Shown: positions 27,182 through 34,849 of the stretch, in pieces
How positions within the stretch are numbered: position 1 is the stretch's first letter
Layout: every line of letters starts with the position of its first letter
From: an uncultured Pelagimonas sp.
Lineage (GTDB): Bacteria > Pseudomonadota > Alphaproteobacteria > Rhodobacterales > Rhodobacteraceae
Length of the DNA stretch: 64,000 bases
NCBI GenBank assembly: GCA_947497905.1
Contig: CANMIH010000001.1
Location: 930,001-994,000, forward strand
Direction: 5' to 3'
Notes under the pieces: generated by a model
What the model was told of the DNA's origin: nothing
What the model saw: only the letters and a program-made list of their open reading frames with translations
The model's database searches: none
Program-made: the position numbers and the translations under genes

Positions 27182-29719
27182 GTGACCAGGTTCATCTTCT
27201 CCTTCTTTGGCGCCATTTTCTCGATGATCACCATGGGTACCATGATGGTCGCGCTGACCATTGGCGCGGTTTTCTGGATTTATGGACGTGATCTGCCAAG
27301 CCACGAGCATCTGTCACAATATACGCCGCCAACCATCAGCCGGATTTACTCGACCGAAGGTCGCGTGATTGACGAGTTTGCCCAGGAACGCCGCCTGTTT
27401 ACCCCGGCGGATCAGATCCCGCAGCTTGTCAAACATGCCTTCATTTCCGCAGAAGACAAAAACTTCTACACCCATCAGGGATATGATGTGCGGGGCATCG
27501 CCTCGGCGGCGGTTGAGGCAGCGCAATCTCGTGGCGGAAGCCTGCGCGGCGCCTCGACCATCACACAACAGGTGATGAAAAACTTCCTGCTCTCGGGTGA
27601 CCGGAAACTTGAGCGGAAGATCAAAGAAATCATTCTGGCGGCACGAGTTGAAGGGGCGCTGGACAAAGAGAAAATTCTTGAGCTCTACCTCAATGAAATT
27701 TTCCTTGGTCAAAATGCTTACGGTGTGACTGCGGCGGCGCAGGTGTATTTCAACAAGACCCTGACCGAGCTGGCCCCCCATGAAGCGGCGTTTCTCGCGT
27801 CACTGCCCAAAGCCCCCTCTCAGTTCCACCCGGTGCGCCGTAAAGAGCGCGTGACCAACCGCCGGAACTTTGTTCTCAAAGAAATGTACGAGAACGGCTA
27901 TATCACCTTTGACACCTATCAATCTGAACGCGAGATGCCTTTGCGCTCGGTTCAGAACGGTGATTTCGAAACCTATAAGCAAGCGCTGCCACCACGCGAT
28001 TACTTCACTGATGAAATTCGCCGACAGCTGAGCCGGGACTTTGGGGAGGATCAGTTCTTCTCAGGCGGATATGCTGTTCGGGCGACATTGGATGCAGAAA
28101 TGCAGGTTGAGGCCGCACATGCACTGCAGCGGGCTTTGGAAAAATATGACCGTGGTTTGGGTGTCTGGAACGGAACCGGCAAGACAATTGAGGCCGAAGC
28201 GCTTACTTCCGAAGAGAGCTGGCGTGAGGCTCTGTCAAACACCCGCGTTGCCCGCGATGTGACCTTTGGCGGAAAGTGGTATCCTGCCGTTGTTCTGGAG
28301 GTGCGCGATCAGGAGCTTGTGGTTGGCATCGAAGGCATTGCTCAGGACGATCCGCGCGGCAATCTTGTGTCGCGCAAAGACACCTCATGGTTCAAAGGCA
28401 ACCTGTTTGACAACTTCACGCCCGGTGACGTGATCCATCTGCGCGAAATGACCGAAGATGGTTCTGGCGAATTCATCCGCTGGACCCTGCGTCAGGTCCC
28501 GAAAGTGCAGGGCGGGTTCATGGCGATGGATGTGAACACCGGCCGTGTGATCGCAATGCAGGGTGGCTTTAGCTATCAGAACTCGGTGTTCAACCGCGCT
28601 ACACAGGCCCAGCGTCAGCCCGGATCAAGCTTTAAACCCTTTGTCTACGCCTCAGCTTTGGATAGTGGTTATACGCCCGCGACCATTGTCGTGGATGCAC
28701 CGATTGAGATCGACACGCCCTATGGTGTCTGGCGCCCCAAAAACGCGTCAAACCAGTTTTACGGACCAACGCCTTTGCGCACGGGGATCGAGCGCTCGCG
28801 AAACCTTATGACCATTCGTCTGGCCCAGGAGGTTGGGATGGAAGTGGTCGCAGATTACGCGGAACGTTTTGGTGTCTATGACGAAATGGGGCAGGTGCTT
28901 GCCAACTCGTTGGGGGCGGATGAAACCACGCTTTATAAAATGGTCGCGGCCTATGCGATGTTTGCAAATGGCGGCGAACGGGTGCAGCCGACGCTGATTG
29001 ACCGGGTGCAGGATCGGTTTGGTGCGACGATTTACTCGCATGACACCGAAGAAGGAAATCGCCGTATCTGTGTGGATTGCAACAATCCCAACCTGCCACA
29101 GGGGCGCAGCCCCCGTATTGTCAATGACCGGGAGCGGGTGATGAACGGCATCACCGCCTATCAGCTGACGTCGATGATGCGCGGTGTTGTTGATCGTGGC
29201 ACCGCCAGCAAAACGGTCAACCTTCCGGTGCCGACAGCGGGTAAAACCGGCACAACCAACGATGCAAAAGACGTTTGGTTTGTGGGCTTCACCAGCAATA
29301 TCGTAGCAGGATGTTACATTGGCTATGACACCCCCAGAAGCCTTGGTCGCGGAGCCTCGGGCGGCGGTATGTGTGGTCCGGTTTTCAATCAGTTCATGAA
29401 GAGAGCCATCAAACGTTATGGCAGCGGCGAGTTTAAGATCCCCGAGGCTTGTGAGTTCATCAAAATCGACCGGTTCTCGGGCGCGCGCCTGCCCACAGAT
29501 GCCTCTGGTCCAAATGTTGTGTCAGAATGCTTCCGCGAAGACGAGATCATCGATTTCGGTATCATGTTTGACGGCGGGTTCTCGGTTTCAGGCAGCTTTG
29601 ACCTGATCACACCGGAAGGTGACACCCGGTCACGTGAGGTCACCACTTCTACAGGGGACCGTGCCATTGTCGGACCAAAGGCGGGCTTTGGCACGCTAAG
29701 CTCGGGCGGATTGTTCTGA
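27182..29719 (+). CDS. mrcA: Penicillin-binding protein 1A (bifunctional class A PBP)
   Basis: An inner-membrane protein that polymerises and cross-links peptidoglycan. The 845 residues carry an N-terminal membrane anchor (FIFSFFGAIFSMITMG onward), a GT51 glycosyltransferase (SAEDKNFYTHQGYDVRGI, RGASTITQQVMKNFL), a PBP1A-type OB-like insert, and a transpeptidase with SxxK in PGSSFKPFVYA (about 482), SRN (about 540) and KTGTT (about 686). A GTG start at 27182 with GAGGG eight bases upstream is preferred to the GTG at 27149, which has no site. The gene ends directly against the convergent kinase gene. Confidence 0.95.
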   Translation: MTRFIFSFFGAIFSMITMGTMMVALTIGAVFWIYGRDLPSHEHLSQYTPPTISRIYSTEGRVIDEFAQERRLFTPADQIPQLVKHAFISAEDKNFYTHQGYDVRGIASAAVEAAQSRGGSLRGASTITQQVMKNFLLSGDRKLERKIKEIILAARVEGALDKEKILELYLNEIFLGQNAYGVTAAAQVYFNKTLTELAPHEAAFLASLPKAPSQFHPVRRKERVTNRRNFVLKEMYENGYITFDTYQSEREMPLRSVQNGDFETYKQALPPRDYFTDEIRRQLSRDFGEDQFFSGGYAVRATLDAEMQVEAAHALQRALEKYDRGLGVWNGTGKTIEAEALTSEESWREALSNTRVARDVTFGGKWYPAVVLEVRDQELVVGIEGIAQDDPRGNLVSRKDTSWFKGNLFDNFTPGDVIHLREMTEDGSGEFIRWTLRQVPKVQGGFMAMDVNTGRVIAMQGGFSYQNSVFNRATQAQRQPGSSFKPFVYASALDSGYTPATIVVDAPIEIDTPYGVWRPKNASNQFYGPTPLRTGIERSRNLMTIRLAQEVGMEVVADYAERFGVYDEMGQVLANSLGADETTLYKMVAAYAMFANGGERVQPTLIDRVQDRFGATIYSHDTEEGNRRICVDCNNPNLPQGRSPRIVNDRERVMNGITAYQLTSMMRGVVDRGTASKTVNLPVPTAGKTGTTNDAKDVWFVGFTSNIVAGCYIGYDTPRSLGRGASGGGMCGPVFNQFMKRAIKRYGSGEFKIPEACEFIKIDRFSGARLPTDASGPNVVSECFREDEIIDFGIMFDGGFSVSGSFDLITPEGDTRSREVTTSTGDRAIVGPKAGFGTLSSGGLF

Positions 29720-30541
29720 TCAACGCTCAGTTAGGCTAAGAAGCAGATCCAGCAGGTCTGCTTCTTTGTCGGCTTTCAGCAGACCTTTGGCGCGCCAAGC
29801 GATCGACAGCGCACATTTCGCCGCGGCCCATTGGGTCTGTTCGGTGGCCGTAATGCCCATGGCATTCGCAAACTGTGTGATGCGGTGTGTTTGAAATTCG
29901 GCATTCAGAAGATGCCCTTCGGCACCTTTGGGATTGCGTACAGCATTGGCAAGTTCATATCCTCGCGCCCCAAACACACCTTTTGCATCGATGGCACGAT
30001 ATCCATCTGCGCCTTCGAGAACATTGTCATGGTGCAGATCACCGTGAAGCGGGCGCCAGTCGGACTGTGGGCCGCTGACTAGGGTCTGCGCAAGCCGAGT
30101 GGCACGCTCCATGTTGTGCCTGAGAGCCTTAGGGCAATCCGCATGGAGCGTTAGATTGAAAAACGCCTCAAACCAGAGATCGAGTGTCGGAAGGGTATCC
30201 TGAACGGGCAGGGCAGTGGCATGTGCGCGTAGCGCAAGGTGAGACAAGTGACGATCGGCCTCATCTCTAAACCCGGATCGAAACAGATCACCAAGGGTGT
30301 TTCCGGGGAGGTGCTCCATCAGAATGGCGTTTGGTATTGTGGCCACGATCTGGACCGCCGTCTCAGGCCAGCTTTGCAACAACAAGACGCCGCTTGCCTC
30401 GCTTTCCATCGTGTCGCCATGATAGAGTTTCAGAACCCGGCCGTCGTGGGTTTTCCATAGTGAGGCAATCGCGGTTTCGGTCAGTTTCTCGGGCAGGCCA
30501 TCAAGTTCAAAGGCTTTCATCGCCTGTTTGAGCCGATCCAT
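29720..30541 (-). CDS. Aminoglycoside/hydroxyurea phosphotransferase-family kinase
   Basis: A 273-residue protein kinase-like fold enzyme of the APH(6)/hydroxyurea-kinase group. Visible parts are the lysine strand GRVLKLYHG, the hinge ILMEHLPGNTLGDLF, the catalytic loop RPLHGDLHHDNVL and the metal-binding YRAIDAKGVFG. Relatives phosphorylate streptomycin or hydroxyurea, but chromosomal versions in proteobacteria often have unknown substrates, so resistance should not be assumed. GAGAGG precedes the start at 30541. Its stop abuts the PBP1A stop with no intervening base. Confidence 0.85.
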   Translation of the reverse strand: MDRLKQAMKAFELDGLPEKLTETAIASLWKTHDGRVLKLYHGDTMESEASGVLLLQSWPETAVQIVATIPNAILMEHLPGNTLGDLFRSGFRDEADRHLSHLALRAHATALPVQDTLPTLDLWFEAFFNLTLHADCPKALRHNMERATRLAQTLVSGPQSDWRPLHGDLHHDNVLEGADGYRAIDAKGVFGARGYELANAVRNPKGAEGHLLNAEFQTHRITQFANAMGITATEQTQWAAAKCALSIAWRAKGLLKADKEADLLDLLLSLTER

Positions 30542-30615
30542 GGTTTGCCTCTCTTGCCGTGCCTGCACGCAGTTGGTATCACGCAGCACCTTAAAGTCAT
30601 GAAACAGGATCCACC

Positions 30616-31740
30616 ATGCGCGCCGAAGCCCAGAACAATGTGGACAAAATCGAGAAATCGCTAGAGCTTTTGGCTCAGCGACTGGATTGGGACACAGCCC
30701 ATCACCGGCTGGAAGAATTCAACGCGCGTGTTGAGGATCCGAACCTGTGGGATGATCCTGCCGCAGCGCAAAAGCTAATGCGCGACCGTCAGAACCATGT
30801 CGATGCCATGGAAACCTACAGCTCGATGAAGCAGGACATGGAAGACCAGATAGAGTTGATCGAGCTGGGTGAGATGGAAGAGGACGAAGAGGTGATCGCC
30901 GAGGCCGAGGCCGCTCTGGCCGCGCTCACCGACAAGGCCGCCACCAAAGAGCTTGAGGCGCTTCTGGATGGCGAATCCGATGGTAACGACAGCTTCCTTG
31001 AAATCAAATCTGGGGCAGGCGGCACCGAAGCCTGTGACTGGGCCTCGATGCTGGCGCGGATGTATGTTCGCTGGGCCGAAAGCCGGGGCTTTGAGGTTGA
31101 ACTGCAGGAAGAACAACCGGGCACCGAGGCCGGCATCAAATCGGTTACTTACCAGATCAAAGGCAAAAATGCCTATGGCTGGCTGAAATCGGAGAGTGGC
31201 ACACACCGTCTGGTGCGCATCTCGCCGTTTGGTAAAGGCACGCGGGAAACCTCGTTTGCGGCTGTTGGCGCCTATCCGGTGATCGACGACAATATCGAGA
31301 TCGAAGTGAACCCCGCCGACATTCGCATCGACACCTATCGGTCGTCCGGTGCCGGTGGTCAGCACGTGAACACCACAGACTCGGCTGTGCGGATCACCCA
31401 CCACCCGACCGGCATTGTTGTGACCAGCTCGGAAAAATCGCAGCACCAAAACCGCGATATTGCGATGAAAGCGCTGAAATCGCGCCTGTATCAGATGGAA
31501 ATGGACAAGCGTAACGCCGAGGTGAACGCGCTTCACGAAGCCAAGGGTGACGCAGGTTGGGGTAACCAGATCCGCTCGTATGTTCTTCAACCCTACCAGA
31601 TGGTCAAAGATCTGCGCACAAGCTTTGAAACCGCTGATACGCAGGGTGTGCTTGATGGTGATCTAGATGGCTTTATGGCGGCAACTCTTGCGCAGAAGGT
31701 TGCAGGCAAAAGCCGCGCAGACGCCAACTCAGAAGATTAA
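30616..31740 (+). CDS. prfB: Peptide chain release factor 2
   Basis: RF2 releases peptides at UGA and UAA codons. The 374-residue protein has the class-I release factor layout, with the stop-codon-recognising SPF tripeptide in RISPFGKGTRET (about 203) and the GGQ catalytic motif in SSGAGGQHVNTTD (about 249). The frame is continuous from the ATG; there is no internal TGA with the programmed +1 frameshift that controls prfB in E. coli and many other bacteria. A terminator follows at 31764. Confidence 0.97.
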   Translation: MRAEAQNNVDKIEKSLELLAQRLDWDTAHHRLEEFNARVEDPNLWDDPAAAQKLMRDRQNHVDAMETYSSMKQDMEDQIELIELGEMEEDEEVIAEAEAALAALTDKAATKELEALLDGESDGNDSFLEIKSGAGGTEACDWASMLARMYVRWAESRGFEVELQEEQPGTEAGIKSVTYQIKGKNAYGWLKSESGTHRLVRISPFGKGTRETSFAAVGAYPVIDDNIEIEVNPADIRIDTYRSSGAGGQHVNTTDSAVRITHHPTGIVVTSSEKSQHQNRDIAMKALKSRLYQMEMDKRNAEVNALHEAKGDAGWGNQIRSYVLQPYQMVKDLRTSFETADTQGVLDGDLDGFMAATLAQKVAGKSRADANSED

Positions 31741-31763
31741 TTTTCAATACACCTAAGTGATTG

Positions 31764-31796
31764 GGAAGGCCGGGAAATTTCTCGGCCTTTTTGTTT
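31764..31796 (+). terminator. Rho-independent terminator of prfB
   Basis: The stem AAGGCCG/CGGCCTT is followed by TTTTTG, about 25 bp after the prfB stop. Confidence 0.85.
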
Positions 31797-31869
31797 GCTT
31801 GGGTTGCACTATTTGATCACATTCGTTTTACTCAATGTCGACGGACAGAATTTTCCATAGGGGATAGCT

Positions 31870-32652
31870 ATGCCCGAGCAAATACCCAAACTGGGCGTGC
31901 CAGAGTTTGCGCCGGTAAAGTTACATATTCTCAAAACCGCGCTTTCGCGTGGGTGGTCGGATTTCAAACAGGCTCCGGGCTTTGCTCTGGTGTTTGCGGG
32001 CACATATATTTTGGGCGGGTGGCTTATGTTGTGGATCACCTGGTTGACCGGCCAAAGCTATTGGCTTGTCTTTGCCGCGATCGGTTTTCCGTTGATCGCA
32101 CCATTTGCAGCGGTAGGCTTTTATGACGTCAGCCGTCGGATTTCAGGCGGCTATGCTATTGATTGGATGCAGATCTTTTCCGTCATCCTGCGTCAATCCA
32201 AACGCCAGTTGCCTTCACTTTGTGCGATCATCATCGTGATCTTTTTGTTCTGGTTTTTCCTGGCTCATATGATTTTTGCATTGTTTCTGGGCCTTTCAAC
32301 TATGACCAATGTGTCCACCTCGATGGACATCTACTTTACATCAAATGGGTTGATGATGCTGGCGTTTGGGAGCGTGATAGGTGCGGGTTTTGCCGCGTTG
32401 CTCTATATGATCACAGTCCTGGCACTGCCACTGTTGCTTGATCGGGAAGTGGACTTTGTCAGTGCGATGATCACGTCATTCCAGTATGTTCTGACGCATC
32501 CTATCCTGATGTTCGGCTGGGCGCTGTTCATCGGCTGCGTGACGGTTGTTTCTATGCTGCCAGCCTTTCTGGGGCTGTTTGTGACCCTGCCTTTGCTCGG
32601 GCACGCGACCTGGCATTTGTATGATCTTCTTGCAGATCGAGAAAACACCTGA
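31870..32652 (+). CDS. DUF2189 membrane protein
   Basis: A 260-residue inner-membrane protein with about six hydrophobic segments (for example FALVFAGTYILGGWLMLWI, LFWFFLAHMIFALFLGL and LFIGCVTVVSMLPAFLGLFVTLP). The soluble N-terminus and the WSDFKQAPGFALVF and YDVSRRISGG blocks match the DUF2189 family, which often lies near cytochrome oxidase genes but has no known function. AGGGGATAGCT precedes the ATG. It is flanked by the prfB terminator and a convergent regulator gene. Confidence 0.8.
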   Translation: MPEQIPKLGVPEFAPVKLHILKTALSRGWSDFKQAPGFALVFAGTYILGGWLMLWITWLTGQSYWLVFAAIGFPLIAPFAAVGFYDVSRRISGGYAIDWMQIFSVILRQSKRQLPSLCAIIIVIFLFWFFLAHMIFALFLGLSTMTNVSTSMDIYFTSNGLMMLAFGSVIGAGFAALLYMITVLALPLLLDREVDFVSAMITSFQYVLTHPILMFGWALFIGCVTVVSMLPAFLGLFVTLPLLGHATWHLYDLLADRENT

Positions 32653-32739
32653 GCAAGAATTTTGGGCCGCTCGATCTCTCGGCGGCAAGAACGGGTTGTG
32701 TTCAATCAAAAGAATAAAATGGGGGAACCGCGGCTCTCG

Positions 32740-33561
32740 TCAGACGAAGCTTTCGTCGACCTTGAGCAAATTGCGGTGATAGGGAAGAAGATTGTCCAGC
32801 GAGCAGAACCCTGCTTCACGGGCGGCTTTTAGAATGCGATGTGTGTCATTGCCGAGGTGTTCATAAACAAGGCGTTCGACACGTCGTCCGGCAACATTTT
32901 CGCGCACCGTCCGGGTCACATAACCAACCCAGAAGTTATTCTCAAATGAGGGGATGCGCGCGAGGTAGTTGAAGGATGTGGTGATCGCGCCTTTTCGTCC
33001 AACCAATGCGGCTACACCGTCTTCCTGCTGCAAAATAGCGCCCCGAAACTCACGCGTCACAGGGTCTGTAGGAAGGCCTTGCTGGCGCATGGCATCTTTC
33101 GCTTCGAACCCTTTTAGAAACGTATTCTGGCCACGCCGAAAGACATAGATCACCCCCTGGAGGAACATCTCTTCATCCAGAAAGCTTCGACGGGTAAAAC
33201 GATAAAACCCACTCGGGAATTCGGTTTCATTCACACCGCGGGCTGCGTTGCTCACGAAATCAGAGACAGCCGGGTCCCCTAAAAGACCCGGAGATTCACT
33301 GTCAATATTCTCGACAGGTTCCAGCAAGATCCGTGCATCAACGCCGAAATAGGAACAGATCCGATGCAGTACATCCGGGCGTGGAAAGCTCTCGCCAGCC
33401 AGATAGCGATTGAATTGAGTCCGATTGATTCCCAATTCCCGGCACAAGGCCGAAATTGAGGCAGATTTTTTCGACAATTGACGCAGGTTCGCGCCAAGCA
33501 TGCTGCGCAGTTCTGCAGGGCTTGGACGACGTTCTGTCATCGTAGAGGTGTCAGAGGTCAT
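32740..33561 (-). CDS. XRE-family HTH transcriptional regulator
   Basis: A 273-residue regulator. The N-terminal helix-turn-helix (about 15-70: GANLRQLSKKSASISALCRELGINRTQFNRYLAGESFPRPDVLHRI, split here only for naming) is of the Cro/C1 type. It is followed by an uncharacterised effector-like region (FYRFTRRSFLDEEMF, GVIYVFRRGQNTFLKGF). There is no known ligand domain I can name. GAGAGG lies upstream of the start at 33561. It is divergent from a small gene at 33786; their shared 224-bp region contains palindromes that could be its operator. Confidence 0.85.
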   Translation of the reverse strand: MTSDTSTMTERRPSPAELRSMLGANLRQLSKKSASISALCRELGINRTQFNRYLAGESFPRPDVLHRICSYFGVDARILLEPVENIDSESPGLLGDPAVSDFVSNAARGVNETEFPSGFYRFTRRSFLDEEMFLQGVIYVFRRGQNTFLKGFEAKDAMRQQGLPTDPVTREFRGAILQQEDGVAALVGRKGAITTSFNYLARIPSFENNFWVGYVTRTVRENVAGRRVERLVYEHLGNDTHRILKAAREAGFCSLDNLLPYHRNLLKVDESFV

Positions 33562-33785
33562 GGTTCCTCTCTTTGATGGGTTGTATCGCAGATGCAAACT
33601 TATGCTACCGTCTACCTGTCACATTTTGAAGATCGACCTGACGCGAAGTTGCGTCAACACTGATGCTCTTCCGCGACAGAATTGCAAATTTGTGTCACAA
33701 AAATCAAGTGACCGACGCGGGAAAAACCATGTTTCCGACAAAAACTTTGCGCCACCTTAGGTCAGCAGCAAGTGAAGTGAGCGTC
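33562..33785. promoter_or_regulatory. Divergent regulatory region with two palindromes
   Basis: Two inverted repeats are visible: GACGC-6-GCGTC at 33640-33655 and TTTGTG-T-CACAAA at 33689-33701. Both lie between the XRE regulator start (33561) and the small gene at 33786. Autoregulation is plausible but unproven. Confidence 0.35.
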
Positions 33786-34100
33786 ATGGAAGAGAAAATG
33801 TATGGCGTCGTCCTATGGACAGATGCAGCAGACAAAAAAGCGGTGATCTGGTGCGAAGATCATGGAAATCTTGCGTATTACTGCGAAGCTGAGCCAACGG
33901 TGCATACCGGGGCAGGCCTAGGGGCAGGGGATCTTATCGCCTTCGATATGACGGAAGAGCGCGATGTCAGGACTGCGCAGAACCTAAGGCGTGTAAATGC
34001 CTCATATGCGCCAACACTGGCGCGTAAGTTAAATGCGGTGCAGCCCAAGCAGGAATTGAGCGGCAACGTCATTCCATTTGGTCGACGCGTACATCAATGA
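33786..34100 (+). CDS. Small OB-like hypothetical protein
   Basis: A 104-residue soluble protein. The segment MYGVVLWTDAADKKAVIWCEDHGNLAYY followed by GDLIAFDMTEERDVRTAQNL (separated here by about 20 residues) recalls the strand pattern of cold-shock-type OB folds (GxVKW and GDxVxFD), but the RNA-binding aromatic motifs are not conserved, so I do not assign RNA binding. The C-terminus ends in VIPFGRR. The start at 33786 lacks a strong ribosome site; a GTG six bases earlier is an alternative. It is divergent from the XRE regulator. Confidence 0.6.
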   Translation: MEEKMYGVVLWTDAADKKAVIWCEDHGNLAYYCEAEPTVHTGAGLGAGDLIAFDMTEERDVRTAQNLRRVNASYAPTLARKLNAVQPKQELSGNVIPFGRRVHQ

Positions 34101-34121
34101 CACGGGCCACCCGTTACACAA

Positions 34122-34160
34122 AACAAAAGGGCGTCTTCATGGAAGACGCCCTTTGTTTTT
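34122..34160. terminator. Bidirectional terminator before ilvH
   Basis: The perfect 13-bp stem AAAGGGCGTCTTC/GAAGACGCCCTTT has a three-base loop, with GTTTTT on one side and AAAAC on the other, between convergent genes. Confidence 0.92.
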
Positions 34161-34178
34161 AGTTCAAGTTTATTGGCT

Positions 34179-34739
34179 TCAGACTCCGCGGGCCAATGCC
34201 GCTACGCCGGTTCGGGCAACCTCGTCCAATCCAAGGGGTCGCATCAAATCGGCAAAAGCATCGATTTTGTCCGGAGTGCCGGTCAGCTGAAAAACAAAGC
34301 TTTCAAGTGTTGAGTCCACAACCTGCGCGCGGAAAATATCCGCAAGGCGCAGGGCCTCGACCCGTTTATCGCCAGAGCCATTTACCTTCAACAACGCAAG
34401 CTCACGTTCAACAGAAGGACCTTCAACCGTCAGATCATGCACATCACGTACCGCAACGATACGCCCCAGCTGGGCCTTGATCTGTTCAATAACCTGCGGA
34501 GTACCAGTTGTGACGATTGTGATCCGGCTGAGATGGCCTTCATGATCAACCTCCGCCACGGTAAGGCTGTCGATGTTGTAGCCGCGACCAGAGAACAGAC
34601 CAATCACACGAGCCAACACGCCGGGTTCGTTCTCGACGAGGGCTGCGATGGTATGTGTCTCTTGTACATCTGAAAATGTTGGACGCAGGTTGTAGGCTGA
34701 ATGCTTGCTCGAGCCTTTCTTGATTTTCAGCGGTGACAT
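34179..34739 (-). CDS. ilvH: Acetolactate synthase small (regulatory) subunit
   Basis: The regulatory subunit of acetohydroxyacid synthase, needed for full activity and valine feedback. The 186-residue protein has an N-terminal ACT domain (HTIAALVENEPGVLARVIGLFSGRGYNIDSL, about 27-57) and the C-terminal ALS_ss_C region (VDSTLESFVFQLTGTPDKIDAF). AGAAGG six bases upstream supports the start at 34739. The large subunit gene ilvI lies 2.3 kb away on the same strand, with a hybrid histidine kinase gene in between on the other strand, so ilvH needs its own promoter here. Confidence 0.96.
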   Translation of the reverse strand: MSPLKIKKGSSKHSAYNLRPTFSDVQETHTIAALVENEPGVLARVIGLFSGRGYNIDSLTVAEVDHEGHLSRITIVTTGTPQVIEQIKAQLGRIVAVRDVHDLTVEGPSVERELALLKVNGSGDKRVEALRLADIFRAQVVDSTLESFVFQLTGTPDKIDAFADLMRPLGLDEVARTGVAALARGV

Positions 34740-34849
34740 GGCAGGCCTTCTCATCACGGTGTCAAATTTATCTAGACGACTTAAACAATAATTCATGTCC
34801 TGGCACCAGAGTGAAAGGTGACTGACTAAACAAATGATCAGGGTGGGTT

